A stretch of 64,000 nt of DNA from assembly GCA_008363075.1 (NCBI GenBank), contig RHKK01000002.1:1-64000 (forward strand). Direction: 5' to 3'. Origin of the DNA: Candidatus Uhrbacteria bacterium (GTDB lineage: Bacteria; Patescibacteriota; Patescibacteriia; 2-12-FULL-60-25). The translations under genes and the position numbers were made by a program. The notes under the pieces are model-generated. The model saw only the letters and a program-made list of their open reading frames with translations. It did not search any database and was not told where the DNA came from. Positions within the stretch are counted from its first letter, which is position 1. Every line of letters begins with the position of its first letter. Positions 50,707 through 58,414 of this stretch are shown here, in pieces.

Positions 50707-53700
50707 ATGTCAGACATCCAAAAGCCGGAAACCGGCGACGAATCCAAGGCGCAACCGGGCCTTCCCATGCTGCCCGCGATGGAAGAGGAGATCGCGGCGT
50801 ATTGGAAAAAGCATGACATTTTCCGCCGTTCGATCGAGGAACGGCCGGCGTCAAAAGGATACGCGTTCTATGACGGACCGCCGTTCGCGACCGGCATGCC
50901 GCACTTCGGTCACCTGCTTCAAAGCGCCGTCAAGGATGTCGTGCCGCGTTATTGGGCGATGAAGGGCTACCGCATTCCGCGGTTGTGGGGATGGGATTGT
51001 CACGGGCTGCCGGTCGAATCGCTGATCCAGAAAGAGCTCAAACTTTCCGGCAAGCCGGCGATCGAGGCATACGGCGTCGAGGAGTTCAACCGCGCCTGCG
51101 CCGCCTCGGTCCTGAAATACACCGACGAATGGAAGCGGTACGTCGAGCGCCTCGGTCGCTGGGTCGAGTTTGATCGCGCGTATAAGACCATGGACCACTC
51201 GTACATCGAGTCGGTGTGGTGGGCATTTGCTGAATTGTGGAAGAAGAAGCTCGTGTACAAGGGCTTGCGCGTCTCGTTTTTCTCGCCGTTCAACGGCACG
51301 CCGCTTTCTAACATGGAAGTGGCGATGGAAAACTCCTACGTCGATGCGGAGGATCCCTCGATTATCGTGAAATTTCCCGTGCAGGGCGAGCCCGGCACAT
51401 TCTTCCTCGCGTGGACCACGACGCCGTGGACGCTGCCCGCGAACGTCGCGCTCGCCGTGCATCCGAACGAGACGTATGCGAAGGTTCGCGTGCACGGCCG
51501 AAAGGAGACGTACTGGTTTGCCGAGAAGCTGACATCGAAAGTTTTGCGCGAGTTTTTTCCGCTCGAGGAGGACCAGGAGGATTTCGAGGTGCTCGAGAAA
51601 CGCCTCGGTTCGGGGCTGGTCGGCATTGGGTACGAGCCGCCGTTCGCGCTGGACGACGAAACGCGCGAAACGCTCACCAAGCGACCGGGATCGATCCTGT
51701 ATCAGGTGATCGCGATGGACTACGTCACAACCGAGGATGGCACGGGCATCGTGCACACCGCGCCCGCCTTCGGTGAGGAGGACTTCCGCGCCTCCGCGGA
51801 GCGCAAGCTTCCGGTGATCGTGACGCTCGACGACAACGGCAAGCATCTGCCGGGCGTGCCTCTCGTCGCGGGAACGGGGTTCATGGAATCCAATCCCGTG
51901 CTTATCGAGGATTTGCGGAATCGTGGACGCGTGTTCCGCGAGGAGACGGTCAAGCACTCCGTCGCGATTTTCGCGCGCAACGGTACGCGTCTCATCTACA
52001 AGGCGCAGGACGCGTGGTATGTGGACGTCACCAAGCTCAAGCCCAAGATGCGCAAGAGCGCGGCCAAAATCGACTGGCATCCGCCGCATCTCAAGGAGGG
52101 GCGGTTCGGGCAGGGGATTGAAACGGCGCCGGATTGGTGCATTTCCCGATCGCGGTTCTGGGGCGCGCCGTTGCCCGTGTGGACCAACGCCGATGGCACC
52201 GACGTACGTGTTTTCGGTTCGATCGCCGAGCTGGAAAAAGCAGTCGGAAAAAAGATCGACCTCAAGGATCCGATGGCGCTGCACCGGCCCTGGATCGACG
52301 AGTTGACGTTCAACAACGACGAGGGCGAGGAGATGCGCCGCATTCCGGACGTATTCGATTGCTGGTTTGAGTCGGGATCGATGCCGTACGCATCCATCCA
52401 CTATCCGTTCGAAAATAAAAAATGGTTCGAGGCGAATTTTCCCGCGGATTTCATCGCCGAAGGCCAGGACCAGACGCGCGGCTGGTTTTACAACCTGCAC
52501 GTGCTCGCGACCGCGCTCTTCGGCAAGCCGGCGTTTCGTGACGTCGTTTGCACCGGTCTCGTCCTGGCCGAGGACGGACGCAAGATGTCCAAGAGCCTCA
52601 ATAATTATCCGGACCCGTGGGACGTGCTCACCACGCAGGGGGCGGACGCGCTCCGGTTCTATCTTGTCTCGTCGCCGGTGGTCGAGGCGGACTCCGTTAA
52701 TTTCTCGGAACGCGACCTGCAAAATCTCGTGCGCGGGTTCCTGAACCTGTTCTGGAACGTGAAGACGTTCTACGCGACGTACGCGGAGGGACAATCCGTA
52801 CGTCTGATGAAACCGCGCAGCGCGCATATGCTCGATCGCTGGATGTTCGCGCGCCTGCACGAAACGCTCGGCGACGTCACAAAATCGATGGACGAGTACG
52901 AGCTCGCACGCGCCGCGCGACCGTTGCGCGGATTCGTCGAGGATCTCTCGACGTGGTGGCTGCGCCGCTCGCGCGAACGCATCAAATCGGAAAACGTCTT
53001 CGATCGCACCGATGCCCTACGCACGCTGCTGGAAGTATTGCTCGAAACCGCGAAAATGCTTGCGCCGTTCACGCCGTTCATCGCGGAAAAAGTGTATTTG
53101 GATGTTGGCGGTAAGCTCGCGTCCGTACATCTGGAAAAGTGGTCCAAGCCCGACGCCCGCCTCGTGGATGCCCGTCTCATCGCGGATATGCAGCTCGTGC
53201 GCGCGATCGCGTCAAAGGGACACGAGCAGCGCGCGATGGCAAAACTGCCGGTACGCCAGGCGCTTGCGGCGGCCGTGGTGCGCGTCAAGGACGCGGAGGA
53301 GGCCGCCCGGATCTTGCGGCAGCTCGATCTTTTGCAGTTGCTTGCCGAAGAGTTGAATGTGGAGGCGGTGCGCGTCGAAGCCAAGGCGGACCTCTCCGAA
53401 CCGTGGACGGTCGAGCTCGATACGGAGCTCACGCCGGAGCTCAAGCGCAAGGGTCTGCGTCGCGAGTTCGTCCGCCAGATGATGGCGCTGCGCAAGCAGG
53501 TCGGCCTTGCGCCCGGCGACCGCATCCGGCTCATGATCACGGCGGTGGAAGGGGAGTTGCGCGACGCGATCGAGGAAACGCGCGCCGAGGTCCTGCGCGA
53601 CCTCAAGGCGACCGAGATCGTGTACGAATCGCCCGACGCGGAAGCGGCTGCGGAAGAGGGCGCGATCATGCGGATTGCCGACGCCAAGGTCGGCGATGAC

Positions 53701-53730
53701 GCGTTCCGCGTCGCCATCGAACGGGCGTAA
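50707..53730 (+). CDS. ileS: isoleucyl-tRNA synthetase
   Basis: 1007 residues, full length. Class I synthetase charging tRNA-Ile. HIGH motif is PHFGH (65-69). The KMSKS motif is at 626-630. The editing domain holds FFLAWTTTPWTLPANVALAV and DGTGIVHTAPAFGEEDF. GWDCHGLPVESLIQKEL and the C-terminal anticodon-binding helices are present. The sequence style (RIPRLWGWDCHGLPVE, long C-terminus without an obvious zinc finger) is that of the eukaryote-like IleS2 clade, commonly linked with mupirocin tolerance; this is inferred. ttgacc upstream at ~50657 may be its promoter. Confidence 0.96.
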   Translation: MSDIQKPETGDESKAQPGLPMLPAMEEEIAAYWKKHDIFRRSIEERPASKGYAFYDGPPFATGMPHFGHLLQSAVKDVVPRYWAMKGYRIPRLWGWDCHGLPVESLIQKELKLSGKPAIEAYGVEEFNRACAASVLKYTDEWKRYVERLGRWVEFDRAYKTMDHSYIESVWWAFAELWKKKLVYKGLRVSFFSPFNGTPLSNMEVAMENSYVDAEDPSIIVKFPVQGEPGTFFLAWTTTPWTLPANVALAVHPNETYAKVRVHGRKETYWFAEKLTSKVLREFFPLEEDQEDFEVLEKRLGSGLVGIGYEPPFALDDETRETLTKRPGSILYQVIAMDYVTTEDGTGIVHTAPAFGEEDFRASAERKLPVIVTLDDNGKHLPGVPLVAGTGFMESNPVLIEDLRNRGRVFREETVKHSVAIFARNGTRLIYKAQDAWYVDVTKLKPKMRKSAAKIDWHPPHLKEGRFGQGIETAPDWCISRSRFWGAPLPVWTNADGTDVRVFGSIAELEKAVGKKIDLKDPMALHRPWIDELTFNNDEGEEMRRIPDVFDCWFESGSMPYASIHYPFENKKWFEANFPADFIAEGQDQTRGWFYNLHVLATALFGKPAFRDVVCTGLVLAEDGRKMSKSLNNYPDPWDVLTTQGADALRFYLVSSPVVEADSVNFSERDLQNLVRGFLNLFWNVKTFYATYAEGQSVRLMKPRSAHMLDRWMFARLHETLGDVTKSMDEYELARAARPLRGFVEDLSTWWLRRSRERIKSENVFDRTDALRTLLEVLLETAKMLAPFTPFIAEKVYLDVGGKLASVHLEKWSKPDARLVDARLIADMQLVRAIASKGHEQRAMAKLPVRQALAAAVVRVKDAEEAARILRQLDLLQLLAEELNVEAVRVEAKADLSEPWTVELDTELTPELKRKGLRREFVRQMMALRKQVGLAPGDRIRLMITAVEGELRDAIEETRAEVLRDLKATEIVYESPDAEAAAEEGAIMRIADAKVGDDAFRVAIERA

Positions 53731-53737
53731 TCGATCC

Positions 53738-53766
53738 TTGACGATTTGAGAAAAGAATATTAGGGT
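53738..53766 (+). promoter_or_regulatory. promoter of the 247-aa coiled-coil gene
   Basis: -35 ttgacg (53738-53743), 17 bases, -10 tagggt (53761-53766), just after the ileS stop. The ribosome site aaggagg is six bases before ATG 53809. Confidence 0.65.
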
Positions 53767-53808
53767 GCGTTCTTAGCACCCCGGAGCAACCGAAGAAGGA
53801 GGCGTACC

Positions 53809-54552
53809 ATGGCGAGTCATCCTCATGCGGTGGAGAAGCCGCACGATACCCGGTACCACGTACCGAACCATCCGCCGGAACGGTTCTACGCGATCCTGCG
53901 CAGGCTGGCAAAAGCCACGCGCGATCCGGCGTACCGCACGCATGGCGGGTTCCATACGGCGGACGTGATCCGCGGACACGTCAAGACGGTGTTGGATCTG
54001 CCGCGCGGCGACGCGGACGATGTCGTCCGCTTCCTCAAACGGGAGGAGATTCTCGTCTCCGACCGCGCCGCGGAGGCGGGCGCGGTATGGAAGTTCGATC
54101 CGGAGAAGGCGGATGCCGTCTACGACGCCTGCGTTCGCGCGGGTACGGCCGAGGCCAAGGATCGAACGATGACGAGTTTCGTCGAGCGCGCCTCGTCTCC
54201 GGACGGCGTGTCTGACTCCGACCGTCCGTCGGGCGTGCACGGCGTGTCGCCGGAGACGCGCGCAGAGCCTTCCTCGGACTATTCCGTCTACGAAGACGAG
54301 ACGCTCGATGACGTCAGTCGCGGATTGACGGAACGCGAGGCGCAGCTCGAGCGTGATCTCGAGCGCGTTCGCGGGGAGCTCGCGGCGATCGAGCACGAGC
54401 GACATCGACGCACCGAGCGTCGCAGGCTCGAACAGGAGCTCGAGACCGTCCGACGCGAGAAGGAGGCCGCGTTGTTGCGCAGCCAGGAACTCGAGGAGCA
54501 GGAGCTCGAGATCGCGCAGCGGATCAAGCGGCTCAAACAACCGACTTACTGA
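53809..54552 (+). CDS. unknown protein with alpha-helical head and long C-terminal coiled coil
   Basis: 247 residues, no signal or membrane segment. Residues ~20-115 look like one or two winged-helix-like units (PERFYAILRRLAKATRDPAY, HTADVIRGHVKTVLDL, DVVRFLKREEILVSDRAAEA). A disordered acidic-Ser linker follows, then a coiled coil from about 165 to the end (LTEREAQLERDLERVRGELA, RRLEQELETVRREKEAALLR). The head could bind DNA, but no family is recognised. Own promoter, good ribosome site and an immediate terminator overlapping its stop codon. Confidence 0.65.
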   Translation: MASHPHAVEKPHDTRYHVPNHPPERFYAILRRLAKATRDPAYRTHGGFHTADVIRGHVKTVLDLPRGDADDVVRFLKREEILVSDRAAEAGAVWKFDPEKADAVYDACVRAGTAEAKDRTMTSFVERASSPDGVSDSDRPSGVHGVSPETRAEPSSDYSVYEDETLDDVSRGLTEREAQLERDLERVRGELAAIEHERHRRTERRRLEQELETVRREKEAALLRSQELEEQELEIAQRIKRLKQPTY

Positions 54553-54573
54553 CCGAAGGGTCGGTACTTTTTT
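54548..54573 (+). terminator. terminator overlapping the stop codon of the coiled-coil gene
   Basis: Seven-pair stem actgacc-gaag-ggtcggt and a run of six T. The TGA stop is within the stem. Confidence 0.9.
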
Positions 54574-54580
54574 ATAACAA

Positions 54581-54605
54581 ACGTCCCCGCGTTCGGCGGG
54601 GACGT
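54581..54605 (-). terminator. tRNA-Arg terminator
   Basis: acgtccccgc / gcggggacgt, ten perfect pairs and a five-base loop, six bases beyond the CCA of tRNA-Arg on the minus strand, followed by ttgtta. Confidence 0.85.
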
Positions 54606-54610
54606 CGTGG

Positions 54611-54687
54611 TGGTGCACCCCAGACGATTCGAACGTCTGGCCTCTTCCTTCGGAGGGAAGCGCTCTATCCAGCTGAGCTAGGGGTGC
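54611..54687 (-). tRNA. tRNA-Arg (CCG)
   Basis: Acceptor GCACCCC pairs with GGGGTGC. D-arm TAGCTCAGCTGGATAGAGC. Anticodon stem CTTCC/GGAAG encloses CTCCGAA with anticodon CCG. T-arm AGACGTTCGAATCGTCT. CCA is encoded. Confidence 0.95.
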
Positions 54688-54697
54688 GAGCGGTCGG

Positions 54698-54748
54698 ATC
54701 GTAGCCTAGGCAAAGGCGTTTGACAATTGGGCCAAGGTTAGATACGAT
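54698..54748. promoter_or_regulatory. divergent promoters of tRNA-Arg and tRNA-Lys sharing their -35 bases
   Basis: Plus strand: ttgaca (54720-54725), 17 bases, tacgat (54743-54748) toward tRNA-Lys. Minus strand: ttgtca (54721-54726), 17 bases, tacgat (54698-54703) toward tRNA-Arg. The two -35 boxes overlap on tgaca. Confidence 0.85.
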
Positions 54749-54772
54749 CTCGCAACATTTTCCCTACCGATT

Positions 54773-54848
54773 GCAGCGGTAGCTCAGCTGGTAGAGCAGG
54801 GGCCTCTTAAGCCCAAGGTCCTGGGTTCGATCCCCAGCCGCTGCACCA
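54773..54848 (+). tRNA. tRNA-Lys (CUU)
   Basis: Acceptor GCAGCGG pairs with CCGCTGC. D-arm TAGCTCAGCTGGTAGAGC. Anticodon loop CTCTTAA with anticodon CTT. T-arm CCTGGGTTCGATCCCCAG. CCA is encoded. It borders the GC-rich mosaic region on the right. Confidence 0.95.
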
Positions 54849-55069
54849 GAGCGAAAAGGACACCGTCCGAGCCGCGCCACGAGCGCGGCTTTCGCGTTGG
54901 TTGAGCGACTTTCCGGTCGCGATATTCGGGTTCGCTCCCGCCGGGGCGGGAGACGCACGCCGGGACGAGGTTCGCGACGCATGTGGAGCACGGCGGGCCA
55001 ATGTTCTCGGGGCTTTTCGACTCATCGGGCTCGGGTTCGCTCCTTCGGAGGAGTGCCGCCCGTTCGTGC

Positions 55070-55280
55070 CGGCCAAGAGAGCGTAGGGAGCCGCGAGCTG
55101 AACCACAACGAAGCCCTCGCGGAGCTCCACCGTGTCGCAGACCGCAGCGACGAGCTGCCGGCGCTGCTCAGGGTCGCCCTCGCGGAAGGCGCGAGAGGCA
55201 TCCGCCGCGACCTGGAGGGTCTCGCGCAGACGCCCGCGTGCCGCGCTCCACGCTTCGCCACTACGTGCGCGTGCGCGCGC
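55070..55280 (-). pseudogene. remnant of a large serine recombinase C-terminus
   Basis: A minus-strand frame reads RLRETLQVAADASRAFREGD, PEQRRQLVAAVCDTVELREG, FVVVQLAAPYALL. This matches the C-terminal pattern of zinc-ribbon serine recombinases (helix, dPEqrRxLv.aV, then strands ending in P(Y/F)-x-L-L). No catalytic N-terminal domain precedes it; the frame upstream is antisense to the DUF932 gene. The stretch 54849-55395 otherwise holds no convincing gene. DNA is very GC-rich. Probably a decayed integrase tail beside tRNA-Lys. Confidence 0.4.
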
Positions 55281-56202
55281 AGTAATCCGACTTCCTCTCG
55301 GGAGGACGCTTCCGCGTCTCCCGCTTTCCCTCCTCGCGGTGAGCGACCACGCGCACGGTGCGCGTGCTCGATCTCGCCACGAGAAGGTGAGTGACATGGA
55401 AGAGAACACCGAGGCTGGGACCGACATCATCCCGGCAACCGGGGACGGGATCGTCCCCTCCGAGCCCGAGCGCGTGCTCCCGCGCGCGCCCGAGCGCATC
55501 CGCGGCCAGACGTTCGCCGAGGTGCACGACACCGTGCGCGAGCGTGCGAGCCGCAACTTCCCCGACGTCGTGGTCCACGTCGAGCAGCTCCGGGCGACCC
55601 CGGAGGGCACGATCGTGGTCCCCGAGCTCGGCGAGTGCCGGCCGAGCGAGTACGCGAGCCGCCAGCTCGCGACCATGCTCGGCTTCCGGGCGCGGTGGTT
55701 CGAGACCGTTTCGCCCGAGGAGCGGGCGGAGGAGCTCAACCGCCGCCTCGCCCGCATCCCGGGCGAGAAGAAGGTCCGCGCGACGCGGGGGCCCGACGGC
55801 CTCCCCGTGATCCGGGCCTTCTTGGGCCCCAACTACCAGCCCATCGACGATCTCCGGATCATGGACGGGCTCGCGACGCTCCCGCCCGCGCTCCTCGACG
55901 AGTACCGCTTCACGCACGTCGAGCTCACCGAGACGACGAGCACCTTCACGGCCGTGCACTCGGCCGGCCACGTGGTCGGCGACGACGACGAGCTCCACCC
56001 GGGCTTCTGCCTGCGGAACTCCGAAGTCGGCGCCGCTCCCGTCACGCTCGACGACTACTTCATCAGGATCAGGTGCATGAACGGCCTGGTCACGAAGGTC
56101 GGCGACAAGCGCAGCCTGTACCGGCGCCACGGCGCGATCGACGACGACGTGCTCCACACCGCGCTCGTGACCGCGATCGCGCGGCTCCCGAAGCGCTGGA
56201 GC

Positions 56203-56424
56203 GAGGAGCTCGTCGTAATCGGCAGGGCCGATCGTGAAGCTCCGCACGATCTCGGGGTAGCGGGAGGCGTTCTCCCAGGTGATGGGCTCGACCGAGACGG
56301 TGAGGCCCTCGCGCGTCACCTCGGTCTCACCGTTCGCGCGGATGGTCGGGTTCGAGAGCGACACGTGCCGGATCCCCGGACCGCAGCTCGGAACCAAGGC
56401 CATGCACGCGCAGATCGCGAGCAA
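56203..56424 (-). pseudogene. 5' fragment of a lipoprotein gene, cut at the same junction
   Basis: On the minus strand a frame reads LLAICACMALVPSCGPGIRH (signal and lipobox VPSC) followed by VSLSNPTIRANGETEVTREG, LTVSVEPITWENASRYPEIV and RSFTIGPADYDELLA, then passes into the antisense of DUF932. The beta-rich mature start looks genuine. The start codon is unclear (TTG at 56424, or a lost upstream codon). Both genes end at gcgaggagctcgtcg, 56201-56215, which suits either reading. Confidence 0.45.
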
Positions 56425-56579
56425 GACGAGCGAGCGACTCGTCCACGGCTTCGCGGACGCGACGGAGATGTTGGGCGAGCAGTTCTCGAATCGAAGCCAG
56501 ATCTGGACCCTGTTGCGGCAGGGATGGGTCCGTGCGATCTCGGCATACTGGATGGACTAACCCCTAACCCGATCTCCAT

Positions 56580-56753
56580 ATGCATCTGCCGCCCGAGGCC
56601 ATCGAAGAGTTCCGACGCATCTGGCGTGAGAAATACGGCGAGGACATCTCCTTCGAGCGCGCGCAACTCGAAGCCGAGCGTTTCCTCTCCGGCATCCGCC
56701 TCATGCTCACGCGCAAGCGTCCGTCCGATGTCGACGAAGGACATAGCGACTAG
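56580..56753 (+). CDS. small helical protein (57 aa) of the EEFRRIWREKYGED type
   Basis: ATG 56580 to TAG 56751. The product MHLPPEAIEEFRRIWREKYG continues EDISFERAQLEAERFLSGIR and ends in a basic-acidic tail. Proteins with an x-x-E-F-x-x-(I/L)-W-x-x-(K/E)-(Y/F)-G helix are familiar small hypotheticals in Patescibacteria, often beside recombinases; their function is unknown. Weak ribosome site. It lies just to the right of the foreign GC-rich mosaic and may be part of the same inserted unit. Confidence 0.65.
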   Translation: MHLPPEAIEEFRRIWREKYGEDISFERAQLEAERFLSGIRLMLTRKRPSDVDEGHSD

Positions 56754-56785
56754 GAATCAAGCGCACGCGTGGCGCTGAGGCTAGC

Positions 56786-56821
56786 GAAGTAGGTTCGAAC
56801 GTCCTTTACTCTGGTGCACCA
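56786..56821 (+). other. tRNA 3'-end-like relic
   Basis: aggttcgaac followed by gtcctttactctggtgcacca looks like a T-loop and a CCA end without a matching acceptor stem, directly before a strong terminator. It has no D or anticodon arm. Perhaps a remnant of a tRNA used as insertion target. Confidence 0.3.
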
Positions 56822-56822
56822 C

Positions 56823-56852
56823 AAAAGAACGGCTCTAGGGAGCCGTTCTTTT
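56823..56852 (+). terminator. strong terminator
   Basis: Twelve-pair stem aaaagaacggct / agccgttctttt with a six-base loop and T-run. Confidence 0.9.
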
Positions 56853-56873
56853 CGTTTACGAATACCTAGAAAG

Positions 56874-56901
56874 TTGACATTTAGGATTTCCCTGCTACCC
56901 T
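56874..56901 (+). promoter_or_regulatory. promoter of the alpha-CTD-like gene
   Basis: -35 ttgaca (56874-56879), 16 bases, -10 taccct (56896-56901). Ribosome site aaggagg is five bases before ATG 56921, giving a leader of only about 15 bases. Confidence 0.75.
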
Positions 56902-56920
56902 CCCTGGCAAGGAGGAATTC

Positions 56921-57376
56921 ATGTCGGAAGAACATGCTCGTTCAACGGTGCTGCAAGATGCGCCTGCCGCGCAAGAGGGGACCAAGCTGGCCGAGAGCCT
57001 GCAATTCACGCTGACATCGATGGCTGAGCGATTGATCATTCAATCGAACGCCAAAGTCGTCGTCGTGAAAGGCCGCGAAGGCGCGTATATCGTCGAATTC
57101 GCGATGCACGAAGCAGACACGGAGCAAGCGAGACGTCATCGACTCTTGGACAAAGACGTAATAACGCTCGACCTGAGCGTTCGTACCAGCAGCATTCTTC
57201 AGAATGCGAACATCAGATACATCGGTCAGCTCGTACAGCTGACCGAAAGAGAGTTCCTCACCAGGAAGAACGCCGGTCGGAAACCTCTTGTCGAATTGAG
57301 ACGGGTGCTGAACCCGCTCGGCCTCGATTTTGGGATGAGCGTAGAAGGATGGGCTCCCCCCTCCCAGAGGGAATGA
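56921..57376 (+). CDS. orphan RNA polymerase alpha C-terminal-domain protein
   Basis: 151 residues. Residues ~81-144 closely follow the alpha-CTD of RpoA: LDLSVRTSSILQNANIRYIG, QLVQLTEREFLTRKNAGRKP, LVELRRVLNPLGLDFGMSVE, then GW. E. coli alpha has the same order (TVRS...IHYIGDLVQRTE... GKKSL... GLSLGM... NW). Arg88 lies where alpha Arg265 contacts UP-element DNA, and Gly119/Lys121 match Gly296/Lys298. The first ~80 residues are not RpoA: they contain an alpha/beta segment (ERLIIQSNAKVVVVKGREGA). There is no NTD for assembly, so it probably acts as a separate DNA- or regulator-binding factor. It has its own promoter, ribosome site and double terminator. Confidence 0.8.
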   Translation: MSEEHARSTVLQDAPAAQEGTKLAESLQFTLTSMAERLIIQSNAKVVVVKGREGAYIVEFAMHEADTEQARRHRLLDKDVITLDLSVRTSSILQNANIRYIGQLVQLTEREFLTRKNAGRKPLVELRRVLNPLGLDFGMSVEGWAPPSQRE

Positions 57377-57386
57377 CTGCCACTTA

Positions 57387-57408
57387 CCGCATTCCATGCG
57401 GTTTTTTT
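57387..57408 (+). terminator. terminator of the alpha-CTD-like gene
   Basis: ccgcat-tcc-atgcgg followed by seven T. Confidence 0.9.
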
Positions 57409-57414
57409 GAAAGC

Positions 57415-57438
57415 CCCCCTTGAACAAGGGGGAGTTTT
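57415..57438 (+). terminator. second hairpin, tandem terminator
   Basis: ccccctt-gaac-aaggggg then agttttcg, directly after the first terminator. Confidence 0.7.
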
Positions 57439-57476
57439 CGTGTAAGGAACGAATACCTAACCCGAAGGAGGAGCTC

Positions 57477-57866
57477 ATGAGCAACAAGGGTTCGCACGTT
57501 CCCGATATCGGCGGATACAGCCTCGGTGATGCCATTTCCGGCGCGGCGCCGACGGGCGTCTCCGAGGATCGTCCGGAGCCACCGCCCGCACGCTGCCGGT
57601 GGCCGGGATGCCGCACGATCTTGTCCGTTACCAACCGGCCGACGGACGGGAAGCGGAGCCTGCATACGCCGGACATTCCCGAAGATCCCGACATCCCGCA
57701 AACGCCCGTGGCGCCGCGCCGTTCCGAGGAGCCCGACGACGAAGCGCTGTGTCGTATGCATCGTCGCGCCACCCTGGACTGGCACCAGGGTCTCTCGGAG
57801 GACCGCCCTGCCCACTATCCGCCGGAGGATCCTGCTCGGAATCCTGTCCGCAAGAAGAAGACCTGA
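57477..57866 (+). CDS. small protein with possible zinc-binding cysteines (129 aa)
   Basis: ATG 57477 with gaaggagg six bases upstream fixes the start; in-frame codons before it belong to the terminator. The product has a Gly-rich start (SNKGSHVPDIGGYSLGDAIS), a Pro-rich acidic body, and four potential metal ligands: CRWPGC near residue 40 and CRMHRR near residue 93 (C-x4-C ... C-x2-H). The rest is probably disordered. It has no recognised family. Own terminator at 57868. It lies in a run of small, individually terminated genes. Confidence 0.65.
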   Translation: MSNKGSHVPDIGGYSLGDAISGAAPTGVSEDRPEPPPARCRWPGCRTILSVTNRPTDGKRSLHTPDIPEDPDIPQTPVAPRRSEEPDDEALCRMHRRATLDWHQGLSEDRPAHYPPEDPARNPVRKKKT

Positions 57867-57867
57867 A

Positions 57868-57887
57868 CCCGCCCTGGCGGGATTTTT
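57868..57887 (+). terminator. terminator
   Basis: cccgcc-ct-ggcggg then attttt, starting two bases after the stop. Confidence 0.85.
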
Positions 57888-57946
57888 CTATTTACCGCGA
57901 AATCCAGTTTCGCGTCACGCGTATGAAAAAACCGAGCTTGGCTCGG

Positions 57947-58315
57947 TCAGGACGGCATGCCGCCGCCGAGGGTGTAGTCGAGCTTCGGCGCCTTCGCCTG
58001 GAACTGGTCGATCGCGGCGATCAGGTCCTCGGCGGTGATGTCGAATGAACGGGCGAGCTCGAGGCCGTTCATCACGACCTTCGCACTCAAGTCGCAGACC
58101 AGCCGGCGCAGCGCCCGCTCGTTCTGGACGCTCGAGCCGTGATCGCGCCGCTCGAGGATGTTCGCGATCGCCCCGGTCTCCTTCACGAGATGGAGCAGGA
58201 TGTGGCGCATGCGCCACGCCTTGCCTCCCTCGTCCCCCTCGGGGAAGCGCGGATAGTTCTCCTTGGTCCAGGGCCAGCGGTTGTGGATTCGGTCCATCAA
58301 GTCCTGCAGGTTCAT
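57947..58315 (-). CDS. MazG-like all-alpha NTP pyrophosphohydrolase
   Basis: 122 residues from ATG 58315, fixed by ggaggt four bases upstream. Helical protein: MNLQDLMDRIHNRWPWTKEN, RMRHILLHLVKETGAIANIL, ERRDHGSSVQNERALRRLVC, DLSAKVVMNGLELARSFDIT. The K-E-T-G ... E-R ... D-L pattern fits the acidic metal-binding helices of the MazG/dUTPase-like all-alpha superfamily, which clean up non-canonical NTPs. The metal motif is not perfect (the second helix has CDLSAKVV), so activity is uncertain. A ~50-residue longer frame through 58423 is rejected. Confidence 0.6.
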   Translation of the reverse strand: MNLQDLMDRIHNRWPWTKENYPRFPEGDEGGKAWRMRHILLHLVKETGAIANILERRDHGSSVQNERALRRLVCDLSAKVVMNGLELARSFDITAEDLIAAIDQFQAKAPKLDYTLGGGMPS

Positions 58316-58363
58316 CGGTACCTCCGTGGCGGTTCGTATCATAAAATTGATTTGTCGGCAACT

Positions 58364-58395
58364 CGGTAGGGGCGTATTGCAATACGCCCCTACCG
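58364..58395. repeat. perfect 32-bp palindrome
   Basis: cggtaggggcgtattg followed by its exact complement, with no loop, between the MazG-like gene and proS. The core gtaggggcgtattgcaatac belongs to a widespread style of dispersed palindromic repeat. Confidence 0.9.
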
Positions 58396-58414
58396 TGGTA
58401 ACCTCTTCACCATT

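Larger units (their letters stand above)
55396..56778 (+). pseudogene. DUF932 (phage/plasmid-like) gene truncated by a head-to-head junction
   Basis: From ATG 55396 (aaggtg upstream) about 273 residues match DUF932: ECRPSEYASRQLATMLGFRA, LPVIRAFLGPNYQPIDDLRI, GFCLRNSEVGAAPVTLDDYF and IRIRCMNGLVTKVGDKRSLY. After KRWSEELV near 56215 the frame turns into arginine-rich antisense sequence and only stops at 56778. DUF932 genes belong to phages, plasmids and integrative elements. Codon use and G+C are higher than in neighbouring genes, suggesting transfer. The C-terminus is lost at the junction. Confidence 0.75.

Noticed and set aside
50851-52860. 669-residue minus-strand frame
   Set aside because: Antisense to ileS, which has all its motifs.
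55261-56424. 387-residue minus-strand frame as one protein
   Set aside because: Only the first ~75 residues look like protein (lipoprotein fragment); the remainder is antisense to DUF932.
54773-56821. attL/attR pair formed by tRNA-Lys and the CCA-like sequence at 56821
   Set aside because: The two 3' ends share only ggttcga and tgcacca; no continuous direct repeat was found.
56760-56852. tmRNA or a complete tRNA ending in CCA before a terminator
   Set aside because: No acceptor stem, D-arm, anticodon arm or tag reading frame can be drawn upstream.
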